A stretch of 10,378 bases of DNA from assembly GCA_013290085.1 (NCBI GenBank), contig JABCYS010000026.1, positions 1 to 10,378 on the forward strand, read 5' to 3'. The DNA comes from Candidatus Babelota bacterium (GTDB lineage Bacteria; Dependentiae; Babeliae; Babeliales; JABCYS01). Made by a program: the position numbers and the translations under genes. A model generated the notes under the pieces. The model did no database searches. It was given only the letters and a program-made list of their open reading frames with translations, and had not been told where the DNA came from. This document shows positions 1-5,860 of the stretch, one piece after another. How positions within the stretch are numbered: position 1 is the first letter of the stretch; the number at the start of each line of letters is the position of its first letter.

Positions 1-655
1 GCACATCTTTGTACAGCCTTGGCTTTTCTTTAAAAAGATACCAATGCTCTTCAAGCTTACGAATCCGCTGCTTTAAGCTATCGTATACTTTATTTTGAAT
101 GGTCAGAAAGTTGGTTGCGATGCTTCGTTTTTCTGTAAAAGCAGCAACTTCTTGTTCTGCATGCTTTCTTGGTTCATAATATTTATTAATCTCTGCTTCA
201 ACCTCATTTTCTGATCTGAATTTATGCATGGTCAGCTTGCGCCATGACTCAATAAATTCCACCGCTATTTCTTCACGTTCAAAGCGAGCCTCTTCAAGAT
301 TGATTTGCGCATCTAAATGATCAATCCGTTTATCCCAAAGAATTACCCCTTCTTTAAGGTTAAGCAATACACTTACTTCTTTAAATCCTTCTGCATCGGA
401 AGGATCAATCGTAAGGTCATCAAGGTCACGCAAATCGCCAATCGTAATGCCAAGTAGTTTCGCCTGTTTATCCAATGCCACCTTGTATCGTTCCCGCTCA
501 ACCGCAAAGTTTTCTCGCTGCTGATACAGAGAATCTTTTTTTTCTAAATAAATTTGTCTTTTTCGTTCACGTTCTGCCTGGGCGCCTTGCACATCTGTTT
601 CTTCAACCCGCAACCCTTCTTTCACATTTGCTCGTTGGTCATTGAGTACTTTCGT
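1..655 (-). pseudogene. C-terminal continuation of exported coiled-coil protein, frameshifted and open to the window edge
   Basis: Reading leftward from about 655, one minus-strand frame stays open for some 218 codons to base 1 with no stop. Its translation is rich in Glu, Lys, Arg, Leu and Gln, as in the coiled-coil protein encoded upstream (622-1476). It runs through segments such as KVLNDQRANVKEG, GITIGDLRDLDDL, ILWDKRIDHLDAQ and FIESWRKL. It lacks a convincing start of its own: there is no ATG with a Shine-Dalgarno near its beginning, and the protein character carries on smoothly from the other frame. I read it as the downstream part of the same gene, displaced by a -1 shift that must lie between about 622 and 727, most simply at the A4 run (T4 at 655-658 on the plus strand). 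The true C-terminus is outside the window. Large exported coiled-coil regions occur ahead of membrane domains in MscK-like channels, but no membrane segment is visible here, so the function is unknown. Confidence 0.7.
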
Positions 656-1476
656 TTTGTTCGTTCCACAAAAAGTTTTGTGTCTAAAAGTCCTTGTTTT
701 CGTTTCATTTCTTGGATTTTTTGCTCAAGCAATAATTTTTTACTGTTAAGCAAGCGAATGTTAAGGTCCAGAAGTTCTGCCCGTTGTTTGATATCAAATC
801 CGTGATCATCAATCATACCATCAGACTTGGTACCTTCTTTTTGTTCACGCTCTTTATTTTTTAAATCCTTCGCCACTTGCTCAAGCTGCTTTTTGCGATT
901 TTCCAGCTCTACCGTCAGACTGTTTTTTTGTTCATCTAAGTGGCTAATAACGTCGTCTTGGTCAGCAATCCGTTGCGCAATGTCCTGGAGGTTTTCAAAG
1001 GAGTAAAATGATTTAGCATCGAGAGTCATGCCTTTATACTCGGGGTCACGCAGATACTCTTCAAGCATTTTTATTTGCTGATCCAGAGAAGAAATTTCTT
1101 GTTTGTGGGAAAGTTGGCGATCTATCAACGCCTGGTGCTGTTCATTTAAGAGTGAGAGCTTCTTTTGAAGAAATTCACTCCCACGACCTTCTTTATTTTT
1201 TTCTTTTAATACCCCTATTTGAATGCTTATGCGTTCAAGTTCAAGCGTGATTGCTTCATCCGATGGCTTTTCAGTACGCTCAAGCTCAGCTTTCTCTTCC
1301 TTTAACCGTGCAAGATGTTGTTGTTTGTCTTCTCCAAAGGTTACATACATTCCCTTGCTTCCGGCAGCAGGCTCCACTTGAGACTTTACCCAACTGAGCG
1401 GATCAAATAACCCGGCATATGCCGTTACATTACATAACGCAAGAGCGAAAAGTGCGTAGAGATTAAATTTTTTCAT
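622..1476 (-). CDS. Exported coiled-coil protein, N-terminal part (frame ends prematurely)
   Basis: This 284-residue frame begins with a clear Sec signal peptide: a Lys-Lys start, a hydrophobic core LYALFALALC, and an AYA-G cleavage site near residue 21. From about residue 45 to the end it is almost entirely charged heptad-like helix rich in Glu, Lys, Gln and Leu, interrupted near residues 150-170 (DPEYKGMTLDAKSFYSF) and 220-232. The start is supported by an AGGGA Shine-Dalgarno just upstream and by a 14-base overlap with the RecO-like gene, which suggests translational coupling. The last residues (YSMTNEQM) break the heptad pattern, while the coiled coil resumes in the -1 frame. The stop at 622 is therefore probably a frameshift product rather than the native end. 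It likely acts in the periplasm or at the envelope. I recognise no catalytic domain and cannot name a family. Confidence 0.75.
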   Translation of the reverse strand: MKKFNLYALFALALCNVTAYAGLFDPLSWVKSQVEPAAGSKGMYVTFGEDKQQHLARLKEEKAELERTEKPSDEAITLELERISIQIGVLKEKNKEGRGSEFLQKKLSLLNEQHQALIDRQLSHKQEISSLDQQIKMLEEYLRDPEYKGMTLDAKSFYSFENLQDIAQRIADQDDVISHLDEQKNSLTVELENRKKQLEQVAKDLKNKEREQKEGTKSDGMIDDHGFDIKQRAELLDLNIRLLNSKKLLLEQKIQEMKRKQGLLDTKLFVERTKRKYSMTNEQM

Positions 1477-2065
1477 AGGGTCCCTGGTGTGTTAGGAAAT
1501 GGCTCGTTTTAAAAAGCTCGTTATAGGGATGCAGGCGAATACATGAAAGCAACCATGCATCAATGTGTTTAACGTCTAAATGTACGATCTCTTGGCCTAT
1601 TCCGTCAACTGGTTCCTCAATAATTTTCATCATTCTTTCCAATAATTCTTCATCTTCAGGGTACATACCAAGAAAAATGAAAAAGCGAATCAAAAAGAGT
1701 CTTTTAAAAAGAGAGGTGCTGCGAGCTTTGGAAGCATAGAGTATACGAATAAGATGAAAAATGTCGGCCTGGGGGCTTTTTGGTGGTAAAAAATAATGGG
1801 TCAACTCAAGCACGTGGTGCAAAAAGAGAATATCGTGCCGCGCCCAGTCAAAGGGTACTTGGATAAAGTCTACTGCGCTTAAGAAATATCTATTTTTTTG
1901 TCGTTGGAGTACGTATACGATGTGGGCACCATTACAAAGTCTTTTGACCTTCAAAGACAGATCTGAAACCACCTCAATTACCCCAAGGTCTTGATCAAGG
2001 AGGGTAATTTTATGGTGTTGCGGAAAAATTTTGAGAACGATCCCCGCGCTTTGACCAAACTCCAT
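1463..2065 (-). CDS. RecO-like DNA repair protein (tentative)
   Basis: This is a 200-residue protein without a signal peptide. The first 70 residues have the layout of the RecO N-terminal OB-fold: GIVLKIFPQHHKITLLDQDLG, then a basic strand-loop segment, then YVLQRQKNRYFLSAVDF. A helical part follows (ILFLHHVLELTHYFLPPKS, then FLIRFFIFLGMYPED), resembling the helical RecO core, where an 'F..R.L..LG..P' segment is typical. RecO helps RecF/RecR load RecA at single-strand gaps. The protein is shorter than the usual 230-250 residues, and the Cys4 zinc site found in many RecO proteins is absent. The match is by pattern only. The ATG at 2065 is preferred over the adjacent GTG at 2068, because AGGA then sits five bases from the start instead of two. 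Its stop lies inside the beginning of the coiled-coil gene downstream. Confidence 0.5.
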   Translation of the reverse strand: MEFGQSAGIVLKIFPQHHKITLLDQDLGVIEVVSDLSLKVKRLCNGAHIVYVLQRQKNRYFLSAVDFIQVPFDWARHDILFLHHVLELTHYFLPPKSPQADIFHLIRILYASKARSTSLFKRLFLIRFFIFLGMYPEDEELLERMMKIIEEPVDGIGQEIVHLDVKHIDAWLLSCIRLHPYNELFKTSHFLTHQGPYEKI

Positions 2066-2124
2066 CACTATCCTAAAAATGAGAAAATATCATTTCACTC
2101 TCTTGAGCGTTGACAAACTCCATC
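2051..2124. repeat. Short direct repeat spanning the RecO-like gene start and its leader
   Basis: Bases 2051-2066 (TTGACCAAACTCCATC) recur at 2110-2124 with a single C deleted (TTGACAAACTCCATC), about 59 bases apart. One copy encodes the start of the RecO-like gene on the minus strand. The other forms the start of a 16-codon ORF and also supplies the TTGACA of a possible plus-strand promoter. Confidence 0.5.
2073..2123 (-). other. Possible 16-codon leader peptide upstream of the RecO-like gene
   Basis: On the minus strand an AGGA lies seven bases before an ATG at 2123. This opens MEFVNAQESEMIFSHF and stops with TAG at 2073-2075, where the stop touches the AGGA that serves the RecO-like gene. 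The first codons (ATG GAG TTT) copy the first codons of the RecO-like gene itself, and the underlying DNA is a partial direct repeat. It may be a translated leader that couples into the next start, or simply the relic of a small duplication of the gene start. No conserved attenuator structure is evident. Confidence 0.2.
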
Positions 2125-2139
2125 GACAATTCCTACTCT
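2110..2139 (+). promoter_or_regulatory. Candidate sigma70 promoter for the 52-residue membrane protein
   Basis: A perfect TTGACA (2110-2115) is followed after 18 bases by TACTCT (2134-2139), which matches TATAAT at only three of six positions. It lies about 40 bases upstream of the small ORF at 2177. The -35 is excellent and the -10 poor, and the -35 coincides with a short direct repeat, so this is tentative. Confidence 0.3.
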
Positions 2140-2176
2140 CGGAGAGACAAACTTCATTAAAAAGAGGAAAAAAGAA

Positions 2177-2335
2177 ATGAATCAAAGAACTCTCTTCATT
2201 TTTATCTTAGCAGTAATTTTCTTAATTATCGCCTATCATAGCTGGAAAAAAGTTAGCATCACCAAAACCAGCAATGAACAAAGAACATCTATCAATATAG
2301 AAATTAAAAAAGAGCCTGTTGAGAACAAGAATTGA
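2177..2335 (+). CDS. Small single-pass membrane protein (52 aa)
   Basis: The ATG at 2177 is preceded by AAGAGGAAA, a good Shine-Dalgarno at normal distance, and opens 52 codons ending in TGA at 2333-2335. Residues 6-20 (LFIFILAVIFLIIAY) form one strongly hydrophobic helix after the short polar start MNQRT. A polar, charged tail of about 30 residues follows (SWKKVSITK, then INIEIKKEPVEN). There is no signal-peptidase site, so it is best read as an N-anchored inner-membrane protein with a soluble tail. It is divergent from the RecO-like gene, is followed by a weak terminator, and lies upstream of the phosphatase gene. No family is recognised. Support comes from the ribosome site, the amphipathic layout and the otherwise gene-free space. 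Confidence 0.6.
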   Translation: MNQRTLFIFILAVIFLIIAYHSWKKVSITKTSNEQRTSINIEIKKEPVENKN

Positions 2336-2354
2336 AATTTTAAAAAAAATATTT

Positions 2355-2378
2355 AAAGGCTTAAAAAGCCTCTCTTTT
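2355..2378 (+). terminator. Weak intrinsic terminator after the small membrane protein gene
   Basis: AGGCT (2357-2361) and AGCCT (2367-2371) form a 5-bp stem around a TAAAA loop, followed by CTCTTTT. It lies 20 bases after the stop of the 52-residue ORF. The short stem and interrupted T tract suggest partial read-through into the phosphatase gene. Confidence 0.4.
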
Positions 2379-2405
2379 GACCCCCAGACTACTCAACTCT
2401 TTAAG
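2377..2405 (+). promoter_or_regulatory. Candidate weak promoter for the phosphatase gene
   Basis: TTGACC (2377-2382) is followed after 17 bases by TTTAAG (2400-2405), or after 19 bases by TAAGAT. Both hexamers are imperfect. If used, transcription would begin around 2412-2414, inside the left arm of the inverted repeat. Full formation of the hairpin would then depend on which start is used. Confidence 0.25.
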
Positions 2406-2457
2406 ATAGATCCCTTTCCTTGCTACAGTAGAAAAAGTTACAGGAAGGGGATCTATT
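2405..2457 (+). promoter_or_regulatory. Inverted repeat enclosing the phosphatase Shine-Dalgarno
   Basis: TAGATCCCTTTCCT (2407-2420) pairs with AGGAAGGGGATCTA (2442-2455) over 14 positions, with a single G-U wobble. It extends by one A-T and one G-U pair to 2405/2457, and the loop is 21 bases. The right arm is the ribosome binding site itself (AGGAAGGGG, ending seven bases before the ATG at 2458). In RNA the hairpin would hide the ribosome site. As DNA it could instead be an operator dyad. There is no T tract after it, so it is not an intrinsic terminator. Confidence 0.6.
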
Positions 2458-4137
2458 ATGTCATATCAAAAAAAGTCTTTTGTATTGTTCGTGCTCTCGA
2501 TTGTTAGCATTCAGGTAGTTGTTGCCAAGCCACCGCGGCTGACCATGATTATCATTTTGGATCAGTTTGCGCATCATGAGCTCCAAACATTGAAACATAA
2601 TTTTAAAGGCGGCATTAAGCATTTATATGAAAACGGTATCTCGTATGAAAATGTCTACATGCCGCATGCTCTGCCCGAGACTGCCGTAGGGCATACTTCG
2701 TTCGGTACCGGTGCCTTGCCAAAAGATCACGGGATCATCGCCAATCGTTGGTACAATGAACAGGGAAAAGAAATAGCTTCAGATGATGACAGTCCCGACC
2801 GCGCTGCAGTTTTTGCTCCTCATGGTTTTTATAAGTATGGCAAATCGGCACGCAACATTATGGTCGATGGGTTATCAGACCAAGTAATGCTCAAACCGGT
2901 AAGCAAAAAAAAATATGCGTCTGTTTCCATCTCGCACAAAAGTCGTGCTGCATTAGGAACGGCAGGCAAGCTTGGTGCGGCTTTCTGGCTTGATCTTTCT
3001 ACCGGGTTCTTCACTTCGAGTATGGCTGTTTGCAAGAAGTTACCTGATTGGGTAGTAGCATTTAATACTCATAAAAAAATGGATACCTTAACCAGGTTCA
3101 ACTGGCCGCTGTTTCATAAAGAAGATTCTCATTATTATGCCATGAAGAACAACCACTGCGATTTTTGTGGTGACTGGGGATTGTCTGCACATGCGCCCTC
3201 TATCGCTGGTACCGAGCTCGTACTTGAAAAGGACATAAAATCTAACCATGGCGATAAAGGACCCTATGAGTTGTTGGCAAAAGCACCATTAGGTAGCGCG
3301 CTCCTTTTTGATTTTGCCAAAGCATGCATCGAGGAATACATTGATCGCCAAAAAATTAATCATTTGGTGCTCTGGGTTTCTTGCAGTACTCCCGACAAAA
3401 TTGGTCACCCGTATGGTCCCTACAGTTTAGAAAAAATTGATATTCTCTATCACATTGATCATCAACTTGAAGAGCTCATTGATTATGCGCAACGAAAAGT
3501 CGGTGATGGTAATGCACTTTTTGTTTTAACCTCTGATCACGGCATAGGTCCCCTGCCTGAGATTATGAAGCAAAAGGGGTATACGTCCGCACGTCGTATT
3601 TATACGTCTGATTTAGTACGAGGGATGAATGAATTTGTAGAAGAAAAATATGGTATTAAAAATGCTGTTCTTGGCGCCAAGGATATTAATATGTATCTCA
3701 ATGCACCTCTGCTGAATGAGCTAAAGCAAAACCAAAGAAAAGCCATTGTTAACGCCCTTAAAACATACCTCAAATCACAAGACGGCATAAAAAATGTTTG
3801 GACATACCAGGAGTTGGCTGATTCTTCGTACCACCTGGAACTTAAAGAGCTTGAGGCAACCTATAAAAATCAATTGTTCAAAGGACGTAGTGGTCATTTG
3901 ATTTGCCAGCCGTATCCGTATGTTTTAATAACTGACTATGATTATGGCACGAGCCATACATCACCTTATAATTATGATACACATATACCGCTCATCTTCT
4001 ATCAAAAGAGTCGATTCAAACATGCCAAAATTATGAATCATGTTTGGGCACAGCAGTTGCCCGTTACCTTAGCGCAACTTCTTGACGTTCCAAAGCCATC
4101 TGCCTCCCTGTTCGAGAGTTTGGTGGAGGTTGGCTAA
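2458..4137 (+). CDS. Exported PafA-like alkaline phosphatase (type I phosphodiesterase/alkaline phosphatase superfamily)
   Basis: This 559-residue protein has a signal peptide (residues 1-23, ending VVVA-K). Metal and catalytic positions of the PafA-like group can be followed in order: D35 in IIILDQF, the nucleophile T75 in PETAVGHTSFGTG, N96 in IIANRW, and K161 and R163 in SHKSRAA. D313 and H317 lie in STPDKIGH, D360 and H361 in LTSDHG, and H509 in the C-terminal YDTHIPLIFY. The K-x-R pair and the Asn are the features that set PafA-type phosphomonoesterases apart from the NPP phosphodiesterases. It should remove phosphate from organic monoesters in the periplasm or outside the cell with two zinc ions, giving phosphate independent of cytoplasmic pools. 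The start is fixed by the signal peptide and AGGAAGGGG seven bases upstream; that site is buried in a hairpin, suggesting translational control. Length and motifs look intact. The precise substrate cannot be read from sequence. Confidence 0.88.
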   Translation: MSYQKKSFVLFVLSIVSIQVVVAKPPRLTMIIILDQFAHHELQTLKHNFKGGIKHLYENGISYENVYMPHALPETAVGHTSFGTGALPKDHGIIANRWYNEQGKEIASDDDSPDRAAVFAPHGFYKYGKSARNIMVDGLSDQVMLKPVSKKKYASVSISHKSRAALGTAGKLGAAFWLDLSTGFFTSSMAVCKKLPDWVVAFNTHKKMDTLTRFNWPLFHKEDSHYYAMKNNHCDFCGDWGLSAHAPSIAGTELVLEKDIKSNHGDKGPYELLAKAPLGSALLFDFAKACIEEYIDRQKINHLVLWVSCSTPDKIGHPYGPYSLEKIDILYHIDHQLEELIDYAQRKVGDGNALFVLTSDHGIGPLPEIMKQKGYTSARRIYTSDLVRGMNEFVEEKYGIKNAVLGAKDINMYLNAPLLNELKQNQRKAIVNALKTYLKSQDGIKNVWTYQELADSSYHLELKELEATYKNQLFKGRSGHLICQPYPYVLITDYDYGTSHTSPYNYDTHIPLIFYQKSRFKHAKIMNHVWAQQLPVTLAQLLDVPKPSASLFESLVEVG

Positions 4138-4172
4138 TTGAAGGTTGGAGGATTTTTTGCTGAGAAAATGAG

Positions 4173-5144
4173 TCACTCGGCCATGGCTTTAAAGGTAGGC
4201 TCTTCTTTTGGTTGCTTTTTAAACAATGGCGTCATATCTGACGAACCAATAGGTTGCAAGAACACAAACCCTTGTGAAATAACATCAGGATCGGTAGCAA
4301 GATCGGTCGCTGCTGGCACACCTTTAAGTTTCTCAGGTTTTTTGGGATGGTAGCCGGGACGTAACACCATGCGTATACCTTTGGTTGCGATAAACATTTT
4401 TCCTTCCCATTGGCGCAGGAATTCTCTTGCTTCTTTGCTTGCAATCTCACCTCCCTCAAAAAGTTCTAGTGAGATGTATCGTGCATTGGGTTGAGCAAAT
4501 AATTTTGTAAGGACATCTACGGTTGCAGAGCCGGACTTATTTTTACGTAATTCCCATCCTTCTGTTTTTCCTGGCTCTTTGTCCACATTCATAAGTAAAA
4601 GTACGTCTTGGTAGGGCGATATAACATCACTCCAACCTTTTTCCATGCCCTCAAATTGATATTTAACGGCAGCGTCTGAAACAAGGCCCCCGACAATAAC
4701 ATCTTGGCGAAGCAATTTTTTTTGAGCTATCAGACTATCAATAACTTGATATCCCACCCCAAATCCATCGGTCGTTCCGCCTAGAAGGAAAATAGTTTTT
4801 GCAGAAGAACCGTAGCGTTTTCGTGTATCTTTACTCGCCTGCAAAACAGCTCGTTCAAAATCTTTTTTATACTGGTCTAGGTTTTCATAACCAGCTCCTG
4901 AGAACCCCAAATATTCATAGGCAGCAAATGCTTTTCCATTCGTTAGTTTCACTACCTCGGCAACAAAATCATTTAAGTTGTCGGTGATAACTGGTTTTTT
5001 GATGCCCCGGTCGTTGAGATAGTTTTTGTATCGTGTGGCTTCTGACATTGCGGCTTCTGATTCTTCCTCCTGCGCAGCAACCCAGGTATATGAAGTTCCA
5101 ACACAGAGCGCGATCATTACTATTTTTTTCATAATATTTTTCAT
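4173..5144 (-). CDS. Exported protein of unknown family (323 aa)
   Basis: A signal peptide (KIVMIALCVGTSYTWVAA, cleavage near residue 24) is followed by an acidic stretch (QEEESEAAMSEA) and a mature domain of about 280 residues. The mature part looks like a soluble alpha/beta fold. A hydrophobic strand and glycine-rich loop at 117-131 (TIFLLGGTTDGFGVG) are followed by a helix, then DVIVGGLVSDAA (148-159) and DVLLLMNVDKE (180-190). This resembles a Rossmann-like nucleotide-binding layout, but I do not recognise the family. The ATG at 5144 has GGGGAA upstream at good distance; an in-frame ATG four codons later is a weaker choice. The gene is convergent with the phosphatase (35 bases between stops, no clear terminator) and divergent from the cluster starting at 5327. 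The C-terminus is Lys/Pro-rich and probably disordered. Confidence 0.8.
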   Translation of the reverse strand: MKNIMKKIVMIALCVGTSYTWVAAQEEESEAAMSEATRYKNYLNDRGIKKPVITDNLNDFVAEVVKLTNGKAFAAYEYLGFSGAGYENLDQYKKDFERAVLQASKDTRKRYGSSAKTIFLLGGTTDGFGVGYQVIDSLIAQKKLLRQDVIVGGLVSDAAVKYQFEGMEKGWSDVISPYQDVLLLMNVDKEPGKTEGWELRKNKSGSATVDVLTKLFAQPNARYISLELFEGGEIASKEAREFLRQWEGKMFIATKGIRMVLRPGYHPKKPEKLKGVPAATDLATDPDVISQGFVFLQPIGSSDMTPLFKKQPKEEPTFKAMAE

Positions 5145-5201
5145 AATAATTCCCCATCGATCCTAATAAACATTTTTAGATACACCCCTCATCTTGTTTT
5201 T

Positions 5202-5231
5202 AGTGTACCGCCCCGCCTTTCACCTTTGCAA
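5202..5231 (-). promoter_or_regulatory. Candidate promoter for the 323-residue exported protein
   Basis: On the minus strand TTGCAA (5226-5231) is followed after 18 bases by TACACT (5202-5207); each hexamer matches consensus at four of six positions. Transcription would start about 50 bases before the ATG at 5144. It would be back-to-back with the stronger plus-strand promoter at 5259-5288. Confidence 0.3.
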
Positions 5232-5258
5232 TAATTTCCGATTCTATTTGAATTATTG

Positions 5259-5288
5259 TTGATTTTTGCCCTATCAAATTTGTATAAT
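5259..5288 (+). promoter_or_regulatory. Sigma70-type promoter for the five-gene exported-protein cluster
   Basis: TTGATT (5259-5264) and a perfect TATAAT (5283-5288) are separated by 18 bases in an AT-rich region. The predicted start of transcription is near 5295, about 30 bases ahead of the ATG at 5327. This makes the in-frame ATG at 5297 an unlikely start, since it would be almost leaderless. Confidence 0.6.
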
Positions 5289-5326
5289 CTGTATTAATGA
5301 AGCTTTTAATTAAAAAAGGAAGAGCC

Positions 5327-5851
5327 ATGAACAACAAGAAATTTATTGTGCTTATAACGGCACTCGGTCTTTTTAGCAATGCCTTCGGTAAAACTTTAAA
5401 GCCTGGGGATGAAGGATATAATCCCTATCTGAATCCAGAAGGATTCTTTAGTGAGGAAGAGGAAGAAATCCTTGTTCCTCCTTCACAAGCTCCACAAGAG
5501 AAAGCATCCATGCCATCTCAAGAAGTAATGGCGAAAGAAAAAGCAGTCGCTAAAAAAATGCCTACTGCCAACGAGGCAAGAAAAACAGGCTGGACTAAAG
5601 AATTGACCAAACGGCGCAAACCAACGCCACAAGAGAAAGCCCTCGTGTCTGCTCAAGAAATGGCAGAAGAAGGACCAGTCACTAAAAAAATGCCTACTGA
5701 AGTAGTAACAACAGAAGAAGAAGAAGTTATGACATCTGGCCCTAGCTCTTCTAGCATGGGCCAAGAAGAAACAACTAAAAAACCAACTACCATCAGTAAA
5801 AAAGTAGGCCGTCGAGATCTATGGATACAACAATCATTAAAAAGTGAGTAA
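5327..5851 (+). CDS. Exported Glu/Lys-rich protein with an internal duplication
   Basis: This 174-residue protein has a signal peptide (KKFIVLITALGLFSNAFG, cleavage near residue 21). The mature part is largely disordered: KTLKPGDEGYNPYLNPEG, an acidic run SEEEEEI, then Glu, Lys, Thr and Pro-rich sequence. A module of about 25 residues occurs twice (5492-5567 and 5627-5699); both copies run PQEKA, then SQE or AQE, then a Val and KKMPT. A second acidic run (TTEEEEV), a Ser cluster and a basic C-terminal segment (KKVGRRDLWIQQSLK) follow. The ATG at 5327 is chosen over the in-frame ATG at 5297 because GGAAGAG lies directly upstream and the longer form would put a charged tail before the signal peptide. 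It is the first gene of the cluster and ends nine bases before the ankyrin/J gene. No family or function is recognised. Confidence 0.75.
   Translation: MNNKKFIVLITALGLFSNAFGKTLKPGDEGYNPYLNPEGFFSEEEEEILVPPSQAPQEKASMPSQEVMAKEKAVAKKMPTANEARKTGWTKELTKRRKPTPQEKALVSAQEMAEEGPVTKKMPTEVVTTEEEEVMTSGPSSSSMGQEETTKKPTTISKKVGRRDLWIQQSLKSE
5492..5699 (+). repeat. Two-copy coding repeat in the Glu/Lys-rich protein gene
   Basis: Copy one (5492-5567) and copy two (5627-5699) both begin CCACAAGAGAAAGC and both end ACTG after TAAAAAAATGCCT, with a diverged middle that differs by three bases. The length change keeps the frame. The pattern is an old internal duplication. Confidence 0.7.
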
Positions 5852-5860
5852 GGAAATAAA

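Noticed and set aside
655..661. Programmed -1 frameshift signal in the coiled-coil gene
   Set aside because: The site AACAAAA does not fit X XXY YYZ, since only the A-site codon can re-pair. I also saw no obvious downstream stem, so recoding is not claimed as a feature.
2077..2095. AAATGA/TCATTT inverted repeat in the leader of the RecO-like gene
   Set aside because: A 6-bp AT-rich stem with a 7-base loop is expected by chance in AT-rich DNA, and it has no link to a start or a T tract.
2405..2457. Inverted repeat read as an intrinsic terminator
   Set aside because: The right arm is followed by TTATG and coding sequence, not by a T tract, and the loop is 21 bases.
2319..2507. Plus-strand 62-codon frame across the terminator and hairpin region
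   Set aside because: It overlaps the end of the 52-residue gene and the start of the phosphatase in another frame, with no ribosome site or protein signature.
4138..4353. Plus-strand open frame directly after the phosphatase stop
   Set aside because: It lies mostly antisense to the end of the 323-residue exported protein and lacks a ribosome site. Its translation has no helix or domain character.
5297..5326. Upstream in-frame ATG for the Glu/Lys-rich protein
   Set aside because: It lies at or next to the predicted transcription start, has no Shine-Dalgarno, and adds a charged segment ahead of a good signal peptide. The ATG at 5327 has GGAAGAG.
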